43,500 nucleotides of DNA. Source: Cristatella mucedo (Eukaryota; Bryozoa; Phylactolaemata; Cristatellidae). The stretch covers positions 3,462,501-3,506,000 of the forward strand of contig WPIO01000007.1 in NCBI GenBank assembly GCA_009760855.2, given 5' to 3'. Positions 32,681 through 43,409 of this stretch are shown piece by piece. Under the pieces are notes generated by a model that worked only from the letters and a program-made list of their open reading frames with translations, was not told the origin of the DNA and made no database searches. Positions within the stretch are counted from its first letter, which is position 1, and the number at the start of each line of letters is the position of its first letter. The position numbers and the translations under genes are program-made.

Positions 32681-33332
32681 CTCACGGCCTTTCCGAGCTA
32701 TCGTTGTCATATAACAGTTTTAATGTATAGATTTTCTTAAAAAAGACACATTTTGACCTAATGGTTAACTTTCCAATCGATTTATTATCAACGTGTAATT
32801 TAAAAAACGTATTTTAGTACGCTCTTTGAATTTAGAATTTTCTTACTTCTGGTTTAAAAAGTGGTAAGTATTTTTTTCTGCCACGTTACGAAAAAAGCAA
32901 AGTGTAAAAGGTTGGAAATTAAAGGCAGAAGCTGAAACGGAAGCACACACGTCATGTAAATTAATTGTGAGTTTCTTAAATAAAATTCAAGAAGAATGAT
33001 GCCGAACGTATACGTATATGTGTAGAGCCTGAATCAGAAGACGACAGGTATCAAATAACTATTTAAGAAATTAAAAAGAGAGGGATGAATCATATCATAA
33101 TCAAAACTTTCTAGAAAACAGTTCACACGTATGTTACCATCTATGCTAAGAAAAATACCGATGACGACATTGTTGAGCTGGTTCAACAAGATAAGGGGCT
33201 TGTTGGCATGGGCGAGAATTTCAAGACTGGAGAATCTTTTTTGAAAATGGCGGAAAATCAGAAAATAATGCTGTTCATGCCACACTAAAATTTCATATTC
33301 CTAGCAACTAATAACTTGATCCAATAACAAAG
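32681..33332. other. No recognisable feature
   Basis: AT-rich. An 83-codon minus-strand frame (33034-33285) has no motif I can name. It could include the N-terminal part of the hAT pseudogene downstream, but no zinc-finger residues could be aligned. Confidence 0.35.
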
Positions 33333-33415
33333 CGAATGTAAAGCGCCTAGAAAGAGATCGAGTTCTCTGAGGGCGCTTTATCAAGTGCATTATTATTATT
33401 ATCCTTATTAAACCT
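33333..33415 (+). mobile_element. Tail-only LINE-A insertion (about 80 bp)
   Basis: AATGTAAAGCGCCTAG, GAGATCGAGTTCTCTGAGG, GCGCTTTATCAAGTGC and (ATT)n. It is nearly identical to the youngest LINE-A tails although it lies in old DNA, so it is a separate, recent and extremely short insertion. Confidence 0.8.
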
Positions 33416-33679
33416 ATCAATATTATATGACACACTCAGCGTAATGAAATGATTACTCTTGATTCGTGGTATTTTCAACACAGAAACAATCTACCATCCA
33501 TAACCGGTCGACGTTAATTTACATCAACGTGGTTTAAACTTTGATTAACCTAAGGAGAGGAATTGAATAGATCACAGCAATTGTATTCACCAATTAATAA
33601 AGCTGCTTACTGTTTTCACTGCCCATTTATTATATCAATTGGAAGCTGTAAATCTTGGTTTGAGTTAACAGATTGATTA

Positions 33680-34760
33680 AAATACTGGAAAAATCCCAGA
33701 AAAGCTATGGTTACATGAAAGCAGTTTGAGCCATCGGAAAGCTTATACTACATGGAAGGAAGCAGAACAGAGGATAATTAGTGGTACTGGAATTGACGCA
33801 GCCATTGAATTTCAATTTCAATCTGAAAATACTTTGGCGAAATATTTTCAAAAACTCTTGACTGTGTTAAGTGTCTGGTTTCACAAAACGTGACACTGCA
33901 TGGCCATGAAGAAAGTTTGAGTTCATATGAATTTAAAAAATGTTGGAAGTTTTTTTCCGTAATTGAGCTCTTTGCTTAGTATGGCTTACTATTGGAAAAC
34001 ACCTTGAATATGCACAAGGAAATCCAGGATCCATTTTTAATTGTTCACGTAAAGTTCAAAATTATTGCATCCTCCTGCTGGCAATAACTGTAAAAAAAAA
34101 GTTAGTAACAGATATCAGATAAAAGTCTTAAGGTATCTTGGTCGATTCAAATCCTGATCTAGGACGTCGGGAACAGCTTGCCAGAGTCATCAGGCATATC
34201 GACGTGGATTTTGAAGTTAATAAATTATTAATTGAAGAAGTATTTTTGGGTGTTATTAAGTACACGCAAGATTCGAGAGGCTTTGAAAAAGTATTCCTAG
34301 TGCGTCTTAAGTCGGACAGCATCGCCTGAATTAACTATCGGTCACAATGCTAAGATAATGCTGCTGTAATGACTGGACATATGTCCGGCCTTCAACAGCA
34401 AATTTTTGCCAGTAATCCCAAATCATTTTTGTGAACTGTGACAACCACAATTTTAATTTAGCAAGAACACACTGCAATACAGGATCTAGTTTTCATAGCA
34501 TGTTTGGATAGTCGAAAGTGTTTATCAATTTTGTTTTTTGTTTGACACTTCGTTGGAAGAAATTGAAAAAGTACTGGCTTTAAAAGTCAAGCCGTAATCT
34601 GACTCACTTTGGAGTGCATGGCAAGAAGCTGTCAGAGCTATATATGAAGGACTTGACTGACTGGTAGAGCTGCTGGGAAGCATTTCTAAAGACCTATCAG
34701 TGAGTTCTGAAATCAGAAGTGACGCAGCACAGTTGCATTCAAGCACATTAAATTATTTTA
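33680..34760 (+). pseudogene. Degenerate hAT transposase (TTF/DUF4371 type)
   Basis: Fragments in order, with stops and frame changes: HESSLSHRKAYTTWKEAEQR, GIDAAIEFQFQSE (33717-33880), LHGHEESLSSYEFKK (33898 on; the family has an FRGHDES-like motif), FFSVIELFA, EYAQGNPGS, VDSNPDLGRREQLARVIRHI with LIEEVFLGVIK (34140-34260), and SLWSAWQEAVRAIYEGL with ISKDLSVSSEIRSDAA (34610-34740). This order matches the DUF4371 domain and following core of hAT transposases with a TTF zinc finger. The C-terminal dimerisation domain is not found here; the sequence is cut off by a SINE at 34780. The protein would catalyse cut-and-paste transposition, but this copy is dead. Confidence 0.75.
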
Positions 34761-34779
34761 AATTTATAGTTTTACTAGA

Positions 34780-34910
34780 ATTAGAAGAGCCTTGACTGCT
34801 ATCATCACTGCTTGCAGTTTGTAATAAAAGATAGCCCACTGCAGGATTCGAACCTTCGATCTCGGTTGTGAAGAGCAAGCACCTTACCTCCTGGGCTATC
34901 ACGCTTAGCC
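34780..34910 (-). repeat. tRNA-derived SINE, copy 3
   Basis: Minus strand: A box TAGCCCAGGAGG (complement of 34887-34898) and perfect B box GGTTCGAATCC (complement of 34844-34854), 32 bases apart. The body then shares GCAAGCAGTGATGATAGC-type sequence with copies 1 and 2. The tRNA part is better preserved than in copy 2, but the body is shorter (3' truncated near 34780). Confidence 0.75.
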
Positions 34911-34920
34911 ATGCTTATGG

Positions 34921-36195
34921 GCTCCAGTGGCCCGGGCCAACCAGCCTCCCCGCTTGTTCCAACTGCGATACAGCTGCCACTTTCAGAACTGCTGTTTTAA
35001 TTCCGCATTATAGAAAACAGTGTTCCGGGTTAACCAATAAAATTGAATGCCTTACCGCACGAGCGTTATCATGCAATTGCCTCCAATGACCAATCCTGCC
35101 CAACATTTTGAAACTGATATAAAGCTGCTATTGCCACTTTAGGCATTGTGCAACTGCGGCTTTGATTCGGAATTGTAGATAAAAATTTTCAGACTTATGG
35201 ACTAAACTACATGCCATTGTACATGCACGTTCTCATGCTATTGCTGCAAATGGCCCGGCTAGCCTTAAATTTTCAAACTGCTATACCACTGCAATTTTCA
35301 TAATAATTTTCGCACACCTGCGATTTTTATCCCACGTCACATAAAACCTTATTCCAGGGTTATCCACCAAATTATATGCGATTGCACAGAGGCGCTCTAA
35401 TGCAATGTTCTTCAAAGAACCGGCTAGCTCGAAATATTCGCAGTGTGATATATCTACCATTTTCACAGGAAGCTCCGCGAAACGACGGTTTTGATACGAT
35501 TTATAGAGAAAATATTGTTCTGGGCTTACCCACATAATTTGGTGAAAGTGCGAATACGCATCCTGGTGCTGTGAACTCTGAACACTGAAGCCGAACGAAA
35601 ATTCGTATCTTGTTCAACTACAATGCGGTTACTTTTTCAACAGTGACCTTGGCGGAATAGCATTTATCATTACAATTTATAGTTAAAGGTTTACCAATTT
35701 TACTCAGCAAATTTCATGAAACTGCGCAAAAGCAGTGTAGTGGATTAGGTTTGTATACCCGGAACACTGTTTTCTATAATGTGAAATCAAACAACTAGTT
35801 ACATGGAGATTCGTGTGCAAAAATGCAGCTGCATTGCAGTTGTAATACGTTGGAGGCTGGCCTGGGCCAATGCAAAACCCTGAATTAAAACGATTTTGTG
35901 CAATCGCATGTAACTTGGTTGGTAAACCCGAATCACTGGTTTCTGTGGTGTGGAATCAAAACCGCAATTTCGCGTGGGTATGGTGGAAATGGCAGCTTAA
36001 CCACTGATGAACATGTGGGGCTATCAGGGCCATTCAAGGCTGTTGCATTATAAAGTGCCAGAGGTATAACCTAGAACTGTTTAGGTAAACCCGAAACGCT
36101 GTTTTCTATAATGCAGAACCAAAACCACAGTAGCGTGACGCCTATAACAGAAATGGCGCCGCATCACAGGTCGAATATGTTGGGAGGCTAGCTTA
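34921..36195. repeat. Array of ~165-bp diverged repeats that switches orientation
   Basis: About five units in one orientation (starting near 34921, 35084, 35250, 35418 and 35580) are followed by three inverted units (about 35746-35870, 35871-36030, 36031-36195). A 25-bp core is identical, inverted, at 35006-35030 and 35757-35781; other units have diverged versions (CTGGTTTCTGTGGTGTGGAA, CTGTTTTCTATAATGCAGAA). Units also share CTGCGCAA/GCAATTGCAT-type and GGCTAGC/GGCTGGCC blocks. No coding potential was recognised. Repeats of about 160 bp are known inside Helentron-related elements such as bivalve pearl families, but I see no other evidence for that here. Confidence 0.7.
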
Positions 36196-36491
36196 CCCGA
36201 GCCGTCGGATGTGACTGCAGGAGACCAAGCATGCTGAAACGGCGGCTATCTAAATCAGCGGGATTAGGACTGATAATCAGTATTCGAGTTTCATGGATGG
36301 TGATGGCTAGGAACTGATTAGGCGAACATCTTTGGCCGAGGCCGCATAATAGCCGGCACGATGAAATTAGCAGCCAGTTGCGATTCTGGACTGGGCAATG
36401 GCATTTGAGCTGATTTGAGCTCTAGGCGACGGAGCCATTAGGGTATTTCCTGGTAGCTGTTGCGAGCCTGTAAACCACCACTGCTGTCAAT

Positions 36492-38743
36492 CAGGGCCCC
36501 GGCGCTTCCACTAGGTGAACTAGACAATCGCCAGAGGGCGCTGAGCTAATGGGGGGCACCAAAGCAAGAAAGCTAAAAGATAACTATCTTTTGCTAAGGC
36601 GCTTGTAACTAACATCATACCAGTCTCCATATCAAAACTATATGGCTGCTCATTGAATGAATATCCTAGATAGCCGCTATGACAAATTATTCGAACAGTG
36701 CAGAAGCAAGCGTTGGCGGGCGAACTGGGTTGCAGTAGATGTGGGTTCTACGGGGGGTTTGTGGGCAGATTGACGACCTCGTTCATTGGGCGCAAGGTCT
36801 TCGGGGAAAGCAGCTGCAACAGGCAGTGAAAGAAATTGGCAGTGCAGCTGATTCCGGCAGTAACTGAATTTTGTCACAGTTCTTGAACCTCTCGTATGGG
36901 GTACCTAGCAACGAAGAAATGGCTGGAGGGGTTCGTAGTTGTCTTGCAGAGTCACATAGAGTCGTGTATCAAGAGTGCTCAAACCAACGGTAGAATACGC
37001 TTCTGTAGGTCACCTATCACCAAGGGCTGCTACAGAATTCATCCCGGTGTTACCGAGTCCATTATTAGCTTCAAGGACGAGTCGAGTAATATAGGCCTCG
37101 AGGTACTGCCATCCTCAAAGGCGCAAGGGAAATCTAGAGTCAAAGGCCTCGTGATGCTGTTTCTCGAAGGTATGATCTGTAGTGGGGCCTCTCAGGCTCG
37201 AGTTAGGCTAGCTTCGAAGTGAGCTGAGAGTCTAAGGCCTTTCATTGAAGATTATGTAACTCGGGCCAATATAAACGTGCCCGAAGTAGAGTCTCTCTCA
37301 GTCTATGGTCCTGAGGTAGTGCACGAACCGTGAATCTCTGCCACTTGTTTTTGCTGTTGATTTCCGCTCGTTCTCGCTCTGCTTCTGCACAGTCTAATTA
37401 TCGGCACAACAGACAGTCAGCGGTCGTCTGGGGCGGCCGCTTCGATCAGGCTACTCGCGCTGCCGACGTGAGGAGTATTGCGTTTAACGTTGCCGCAACT
37501 CGCTCTAATCTTGTCTCGGTCTGCAGCAGACGACTAGACGACCAGCGGTAGCCTCTTACTTCTGGCGGGATGTTGTTAATATGTCCTTAGTAATAATAAT
37601 TGCTGGTTTTTAGTCATTCTACACCGAGTGGTCCAGTAAAAGAGCAGAATAAAAACTATAACTGTTATTACTTTTTACAGGTGTATGGATAATAGGAAAC
37701 CACCAGGGGCTCAAAACCGTACGAGATGGAGACAGTAAGGATTTAGATGGAGAGAAACTGCGCGTTGAGCTGCACGCTAATGCCTGGAGGTATCCCCAGA
37801 CTATGAATCTCCAAGAGGTCTTACAATTTCTATTGCAGAATAAATTGATAGAAATGTTATCCAATCTTTCTATGGCACACAAAACTATATTGACCTTGCC
37901 AATTTTGGTGGTCAATACAGCAAGACGCTTCTCAAAATTAAAGCTAATAAAGCTTAGCTTCGCTCAACAATGTGCCATGAAAGACTGGTTTGCATGGCAA
38001 AAATTTCTTTTGAGTCAGAGTTAGCATCTTCTTGACATCAAAGAAACGGTCTGCGAGTTTGCCACGGAAAAGCCAGAAAAGCCGAGTTCTGAACATCAAT
38101 TTTTAACTTTCTGTGCATTACTGAATCCACACATGTTATTTATGTATGCTGGTGAGTCTTAACGATAGTAAAAACTTGTACACCTTGCAGGCTGATTTGT
38201 ATTTCATGATGGGCCGTTGGAGGAATGGCGTGATTAGGAAGGGGATGCAGATATCTGATCTCGCCTAGTGCATCAGAATGCCTTGCACCGGCCCTGTTGC
38301 TAGGTACACCATACGAGAGATTTGAGTGCTGTGACAAAGTTCAGTCACTGCCAAAACTTTCAGCTGCACTGCTCAGTTGTTTCTCTGCCTGCTGCAGCCA
38401 TTTTCCCTAAAGACCAAAGCGCTCAAGGAACGTGGTCGTTGACAAAACCACTTTTGACAAAAAGTTGACAAAAGCCCACAAAACCACTAGCACCCACCTC
38501 CCACTGCAAACCCTTGCTCCTGCACTGTTCAGATCACAGCAGGTTTCTGTGACACTCATTCAATAAGCTGCAAAATAGTTTGATATGGACAGTGGTTGGA
38601 TGTTAGCTATTAACACCTAACCAAAAGATTTGCTTTTTCTTTGATTTTTCTAGTTGTTTTTCTGGGGCGCCGCCCCCCCCCCACTTAGCCCAGCGCTCTA
38701 GGCGATTGCTTAGTTCGCCGGGTGGAAGCGCCGGCCCCGCCTG
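36492..38743 (+). mobile_element. hAT transposon with ~70-bp inverted termini, internally deleted
   Basis: The left end (36492-36560) and the right end (38664-38743, reversed) align over about 70 bp: CAGG, CCGGCGCTTCCAC, GAACTA, CAATCGCC, AGGGCGCTGAGCTAA / AGAGCGCTGGGCTAA, and a G-run ending in a GGC[G]CC block. CAG ends with GGCGCC motifs are typical of TTF-type hATs. The strand given is that of the internal transposase remnants. No convincing 8-bp target duplication was found (CTGTCAAT left, CAGCACCT right). The segment 36561-37680 shows no recognisable coding sequence; a 108-codon frame at 36896-37222 is unassigned. Confidence 0.7.
37685..38110 (+). pseudogene. hAT transposase remnant: N-terminus fused to dimerisation domain
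   Basis: An ATG at 37686 starts MDNRKPPGAQNRTRW, resembling the K-S-G-A-x-x-R-K start of TTF-type hAT proteins. After a frame change come DLDGEKLRVEL and then, in the frame at 37803-38024, LQEVLQFLLQNKL, LPILVVNTARRFSKLKLIK. The last block is the hAT C-terminal dimerisation motif (family form: ...SVASAERSFSKLKLIKN). DIKETVCEFATEK near 38035 fits the extreme C-terminus. The zinc finger and the catalytic core are missing. A TTTTTACAG acceptor-like site directly precedes the ATG. Confidence 0.7.
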
Positions 38744-39432
38744 CAGCACCTCACTCTCAGCGCTAGGACTCGCTGACAGACGGACCGCTACTCCACGAAA
38801 GCGACCGCAGTCCCGACCACGCCTTACCTACCGGCCTGGTCGTAAGTCATGCAATAATCTCGTTTAAAAGTAATCGTAAATCGCGCTGATTCTAAGCCTC
38901 GGCCTATTACGGCTATTTCGTAAGCCGCTCTCAATTATAATTCAGCGGCCAAACTCATAGTTCCTAATTGCGGTTCAGTTTTAAGCTCATTAGCACGTGG
39001 TCGGGGGGGGGAGAGGGAATTGCACCGGGCCTACCGTAGCCGACCACCTCGGCTTCGAGTCAACTCGTGCAGAGTATTGTTACCTTGGAAAGACAGTGCA
39101 GCCAGTCAATCCTGACTTCGGTCGTAAATTATAGAGAGTAGGACCCGAGCGGAGGCGAGCGGCATCTTCAGAACCGCATATTCCTCCTTCACAAATAGGC
39201 TTTTTCGCTCTGCTTTTGCAGCTCACAGACGTCGGCCGCGGATGAAGACCGTCCTAACTGAAGAATGGAGCGTCGGTAGCTTGGCGCCGTCAGCCAACCG
39301 ACCAGCTGACGGTCACTGCAGCGCTTCGAGTGCAACCGGCGGCCCACGACTGCAGCGAGGCTGCCCGAGGTCAAGGGAGCAGGCACTGCATTGCTCCACC
39401 GACGCCCATCTTCCTCGACGCAGGAGCGACAG
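38744..39432 (+). other. 5' region of the second receptor gene
   Basis: GC content rises sharply here. A G-run occurs at 39002-39012. A convincing splice acceptor (TTTTTCGCTCTGCTTTTGCAG) ends at 39221, suggesting that an upstream non-coding exon is spliced on. An ATG at 39242 opens an overlapping frame to 39586, out of frame with the receptor: a possible upstream ORF. No TATA box was identified. Confidence 0.5.
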
Positions 39433-40697
39433 ATGGATTTTAACGTTAACTCCACGACAGCAGCGGCCGTTTCGGCTGCTGTGGCCGTTCAGGTGCAGCC
39501 GACGCTTAAGGATGAGCTCACGAGGCCGGAGGAGGCAACATTCGCCGTGCTCGGCATCATCATGTCGGCAATCGGCATCGCACTGAACGGCGTCGTGATG
39601 CAGTTGCTTCGCACCGCCCCCATGCGCGTACCTTGGCTTCGAGCCTTGCTGGCGAGCATGTGCGCCGCCGACGCCCTACTCGGCGCCTCCACGCTGGCTT
39701 TGCTCGGCGTGCACCTGCACGAGACTTCCAGCCAGCACGCCCTTCACTTTGGCACGCCGATGCACCGCGCCGAATACTGTGCGGCCGTTTATTTCCGCTA
39801 TACGTGGGACATGGCGACCAATGTCAACCTGATGACGCGCTTTGCCATGGCCGCTCTGCTGCTCGTCACGGTTCGCTGGCCGCATCACCGAGTCGCCGCG
39901 GTCGTGCTGTCCAAGTGCGGCGCTGCCGTCAGCGCCGCCGCCGCTTGGCTGACGAGCGCGGCGATAGCGCTGGCGCCGGCCGCGGTCGTCGCGGCGTCTG
40001 CTCAGCACGACAACCTGCGCTTGTGGCGCGACCGCGCGCCGACGCGCTTCTGCTACCAGCTCGTGCTCTACGCACGTCGCCTGGATGACGGCGCCTACAA
40101 GTACGCTTTCGACCAGGACGCGCACGAACGCGCGTTCGTCGGGTTCGGCGTAGCATTGATGGCGGTCGTCTTCGCGACACTGACGGGAGTGTACACGTAC
40201 ATCTATGTCGTCATCAAATCGAGGCTCCGGCTACGCTCCTCCAAGCGACCTCACGCGGCCGATGAGGGCCGGCTGGTCGTCGTCGCGTCGCTCGTCACCG
40301 TCCTGTTCCTCGCTTGCTACCTGCCGCTGTACGTGGTCCACGTTCTCGGCAGCTACGACGGCAGCAGGAGATCAATCGCGAAACGTACGTCCTTCTCATG
40401 GCCTTCGTCTCGCTGGCACCCGTCGCCGACCCGCTGCTGTACGCGCTGCGACTCCAAGAGATTCGCTCCAGGCTGCGAGGCGCGCTCGCGCCGCCGTGCT
40501 CGCCGCTGCTGCCGCGGACGGCTCGCCCGGCGGCGCACGATCGAGTCGGCGACGACGCCGCCGCCGGAGCCGACGGCGCAGCAGGCCTGGCCCGTCTCGC
40601 GGAGCGTGACCTGCGGCGGCCGGCGCCGCCGCCGGGCAGCAGGCAGACGCCGGACGCATCGACCCCGGATCCGATGGTCGCGGTCACGTCGGTCTAG
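39433..40697 (+). CDS. Class A GPCR, paralogue of the first receptor, frameshifted between TM6 and TM7
   Basis: Putative plasma-membrane receptor, ligand unknown. From the ATG at 39433 (N-terminus MDFNVNSTT with a glycosylation site): N52 in TM1, D80 in TM2, C116 at TM3, C207 in the TRFCYQ block, CYLP at 295-298 in TM6. The DRY position is LLL (142-144). The original frame then runs into arginine-rich nonsense to 40839. TM7 and its DPLLY motif (40428-40442), with a plausible tail, lie in another frame that stops at 40697. A single missing base between about 40360 and 40380 would explain this. It is either a pseudogene, an allele or a sequencing error. The TM7 frame retains clean hydrophobic coding (FVSLAPVADPLLYALRL), favouring a very recent change or an assembly error. 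The 7TM core has no intron. Confidence 0.8.
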
Positions 40698-41599
40698 TCG
40701 ACCGGAAGTCTCGCACGATTTGGAAAGGACAGCTGGAGCACTGACAGTTAAGCCGCTCCTGAACAGCAGAGAGATGCGGCCGCTGAGGGCGAAGTTGAAT
40801 GACGACAGCCGGATGGCAGCTCCGCGGCTCCATCTGTAAACGGCGTCAGCCTGTTCACAGGACTCGGAAGAACTCAGTCCATTGAAAAGCCGCCGTCGTT
40901 ACCCGTCGCCAATGCTCCTCGGGACCAGATCGACGCGTGACCAAAGCACCGCTCTGTAGTAGCCGGGTAGTGTCAGCTAGATTCGCAGAAGACGGTAACC
41001 ACTGAGCACTGCCGAGCGTATCACCCCCAACAAAGCGAGGTCGCGTTAAGTTGAGATTGAAGAAAATAAAGAGCTTGATTTATTTCTCGCTGCAAGCGAC
41101 GAATCTGCCATCTGTTGCTGGCGACCGGAACAAGAGCGTATTTGTTGGCACAGCTGATACTCTGGCTTCAGTCGGCATGACCATTTCGTCGCCATCGAAA
41201 TTAAGCGAAAGAGCTACGGACGGTGAGCTGAGCGGTGATTATGAGAGCGTGGCTCCGGGCCCCACTTCGGGTCGCCCTATCAACCAGCGTAAAGCCTGAC
41301 GAAGGCCGAGTTTAACGACATCTGGAGACTGTATGCATGTGTTGTGTGCTCACGCGCATTGTTGCCATTCTAAAACAAATACGTGGGAAGCCAAGCGTCG
41401 AAAGCCCGCTCATTCGTGCTTGGCATTGGTATGGGCTACACTAGAGGCTACTATACTGAGCGTGCAGACAAAGCGCCACGACTCAGCTTGCGCCTCGCTC
41501 AGTTCGCTCACTGCGAGCCGGCGACCAGGTGGTTTCAAGGTTTTTATGGGGTATAGGGCCAGAGAGAAGCAGCCAATCGAAGAGTAGGAATGCCGGGAG
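40698..41599 (+). other. 3' flank of the second receptor
   Basis: Probable 3' UTR to about 41090. Beyond it, short open frames (41051-41299 and 41333-41587) are unassigned. Confidence 0.4.
41065..41070 (+). promoter_or_regulatory. Possible polyadenylation signal AATAAA
   Basis: AATAAA lies 368 nt after the TAG that ends the TM7-containing frame, a similar distance to that in the paralogue. Confidence 0.45.
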
Positions 41600-41900
41600 A
41601 TGGTGAGCTCTCCAGTTGGCCGACCTCGCATGTTCAAAAGGGATCCGCTACAGCGAAGGGTAAGCATAACAGAAAAAAACTATGTCTACCGGAGTCTTAA
41701 TTGAGATAGGACCGGCGCAGGTAGCGGCAGCAGACGGAAGCGAGTTCCATACTTTCGGCGCATGCGAGCAGACGGCTCTATCGCCACAGAAGGCTACAAC
41801 TTAGTGCGAGGCACGATTAGATGGGGAGACGCTGAGCGGCGGGTGGTGCAAGAGCGCACGGAATGCGCTCAAATGTGAAGGCTAGTGCCAGCAAGCTCAG
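41600..41900 (-). mobile_element. LINE ORF2 C-terminal fragment, different family
   Basis: The minus-strand translation around 41780-41710 gives AFCGDRAVCSHAPKVWNSLP, the conserved L2/CR1 C-terminal motif, with a diverged segment before it. At nucleotide level it resembles neither LINE-A nor LINE-B closely, and GC is higher. The limits are approximate. Confidence 0.55.
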
Positions 41901-42655
41901 CGAAATGTAGAGCTTCGCTTACGCTGTCGACGCCATCTTCTTTGCCGACTTTTCTCCTACCTAAGGCGTTTAGATGCCCTATTCAGGAAGCACCGATGGC
42001 CGCCTTAGTCCCGCCCAAACTCCCTGCTCTAATGCGGGAACCTGGTATGAACGAGGGATTACCGAGAAATCCGCCAAGCCAACACCCGAGGAAGTTGAGG
42101 TCGCCGCTGCGGTCGCCATCGTAGACATCGCCGCTGCGGTCATCATTGTATGAGAAGAACAGAAAGAAACAAAATTTAAGCGCATGAAAAAGTTTTTCGT
42201 GAAAGTATACAGTGCTAAATAATAAGCGCCTTTGCGGGTGTGTGCTAGCTCTAAAACGGTGGCGAGCTAAAGCAGCCAGATTATGACTTGATATTTTTTG
42301 TTCGCGGCTCCGGAATTAAAACTACGAGGATTTTGCGATAATCTATGGACCAGGTATTAAATAAGCAGTCGATGCCGTAGGAATGGCAGTCTGCTGCGAT
42401 TATTTAGCTAGTCTAGGCGAGCTCTGGGACAGCGGAGCAGTTGGTACGAGTCACGGCCACTGTTGAACGCCAGTAGCCCTCCACGGTGGTCTACTTGACC
42501 TATCGAGCCTATGGATATAGACTCATTGTGTTGAGCTATGAAAGCGCTTTACTTCATTACTGCTAGATTATTAGAGCTGCAGAGAATGGCCATCATTCCC
42601 CTTAAGCTTTTGTTTGCGAAAAGCACCGCAGAAAAGCCGAGAATCCTGTTCGGAT

Positions 42656-42689
<34 letters not shown>

Positions 42690-43409
42690 CAGCTGCATTC
42701 CACCTTCCGACAGTGCCACCGGCGTGCGCCTACGTTGTGGGGACGGCAGCACGATTGAATTGCAATGACGGCGAGCTACTCCTGACGGGCGAGAACAGCT
42801 GAGCAGCAAACTGCTCTCGCGGTCTTCCGCTTCGGTCTACTGGAGGTGTCACTAGTTAGGACATCAGCTAGGAAAAGACTCGATTGCCCACCAAAGGTTC
42901 TCCGCCCGTTCTCGTAACATTCAAGCATCGAGTGCAGTGCTATCGTCAGGAGTCAACTCCCTACACGAACGCTGGAGCGGCTCCTGACCTTCTCTGCGGT
43001 TCTATATCAGGCTGAAAAAACAGGTTCCGGTGCTTTAAGTTCCCAGAAGTGCCACCACAAGACATCTGTCGTCAAATCCAACTTTAAGTTTCCTTCCGCT
43101 GATCATTTTTTGCACCAGTAGCTAGCATACCGCACCTAGAGTATGTTTGGAAGGTGACCTATAGCATCCACACTAATTAGCTAAATGAGTGTAAAATATA
43201 TCATATCGCAAAGATAAAGTAAAAGAGCTCGCAAGAGACGTCTCCACTTACGTCCTCAGTCAGAATCCCATACTCTATTCCTTGAATGCTTTCGTAGTTG
43301 ATCCAACTGTGTATCCAGCTCCAACCATTACCTCTGCGGCGGTCGGGGCCAGCCAGTGACAATGCAAGTTCGGGCAGCTTTGAGATCACTTCCACGAGCG
43401 GTCTGCTGC
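41901..43409. other. No confidently identified gene
   Basis: GC-moderate sequence. ATCGCCGCTGCGGTC-type units occur twice near 42097-42142. The minus-strand frame 43395-43201 ends near a GTAAGT donor-like site (complement of about 43246-43251) and could be an exon, but its upstream side runs into LINE sequence and I do not recognise it. Confidence 0.3.
42653..42690. repeat. GAGCAG hexanucleotide repeat
   Basis: Six tandem units of (GAGCAG), followed by GAGCC. It would encode Glu-Gln in the plus frame, but there is no supported gene around it. Confidence 0.85.

Noticed and set aside
33034-33285. 83-codon minus-strand frame as a gene
   Set aside because: AT-rich, with no recognisable motif or start context and located among transposon remnants.
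34921-36195. CRISPR-like array
   Set aside because: Units are about 165 bp, diverged, without constant repeat and unique spacer organisation, and in a eukaryotic genome.
36492-36560. 8-bp target-site duplication for the large hAT element
   Set aside because: CTGTCAAT on the left does not match CAGCACCT on the right, so it is not claimed.
40360-40385. A tiny intron explaining the TM6-TM7 frame change
   Set aside because: No GT-AG pair of realistic intron length fits between the two frames; a one-base change is simpler.
39676-40687. Several arginine-rich minus-strand frames over the second receptor
   Set aside because: Shadows of GC-rich coding sequence, for the same reason as above.
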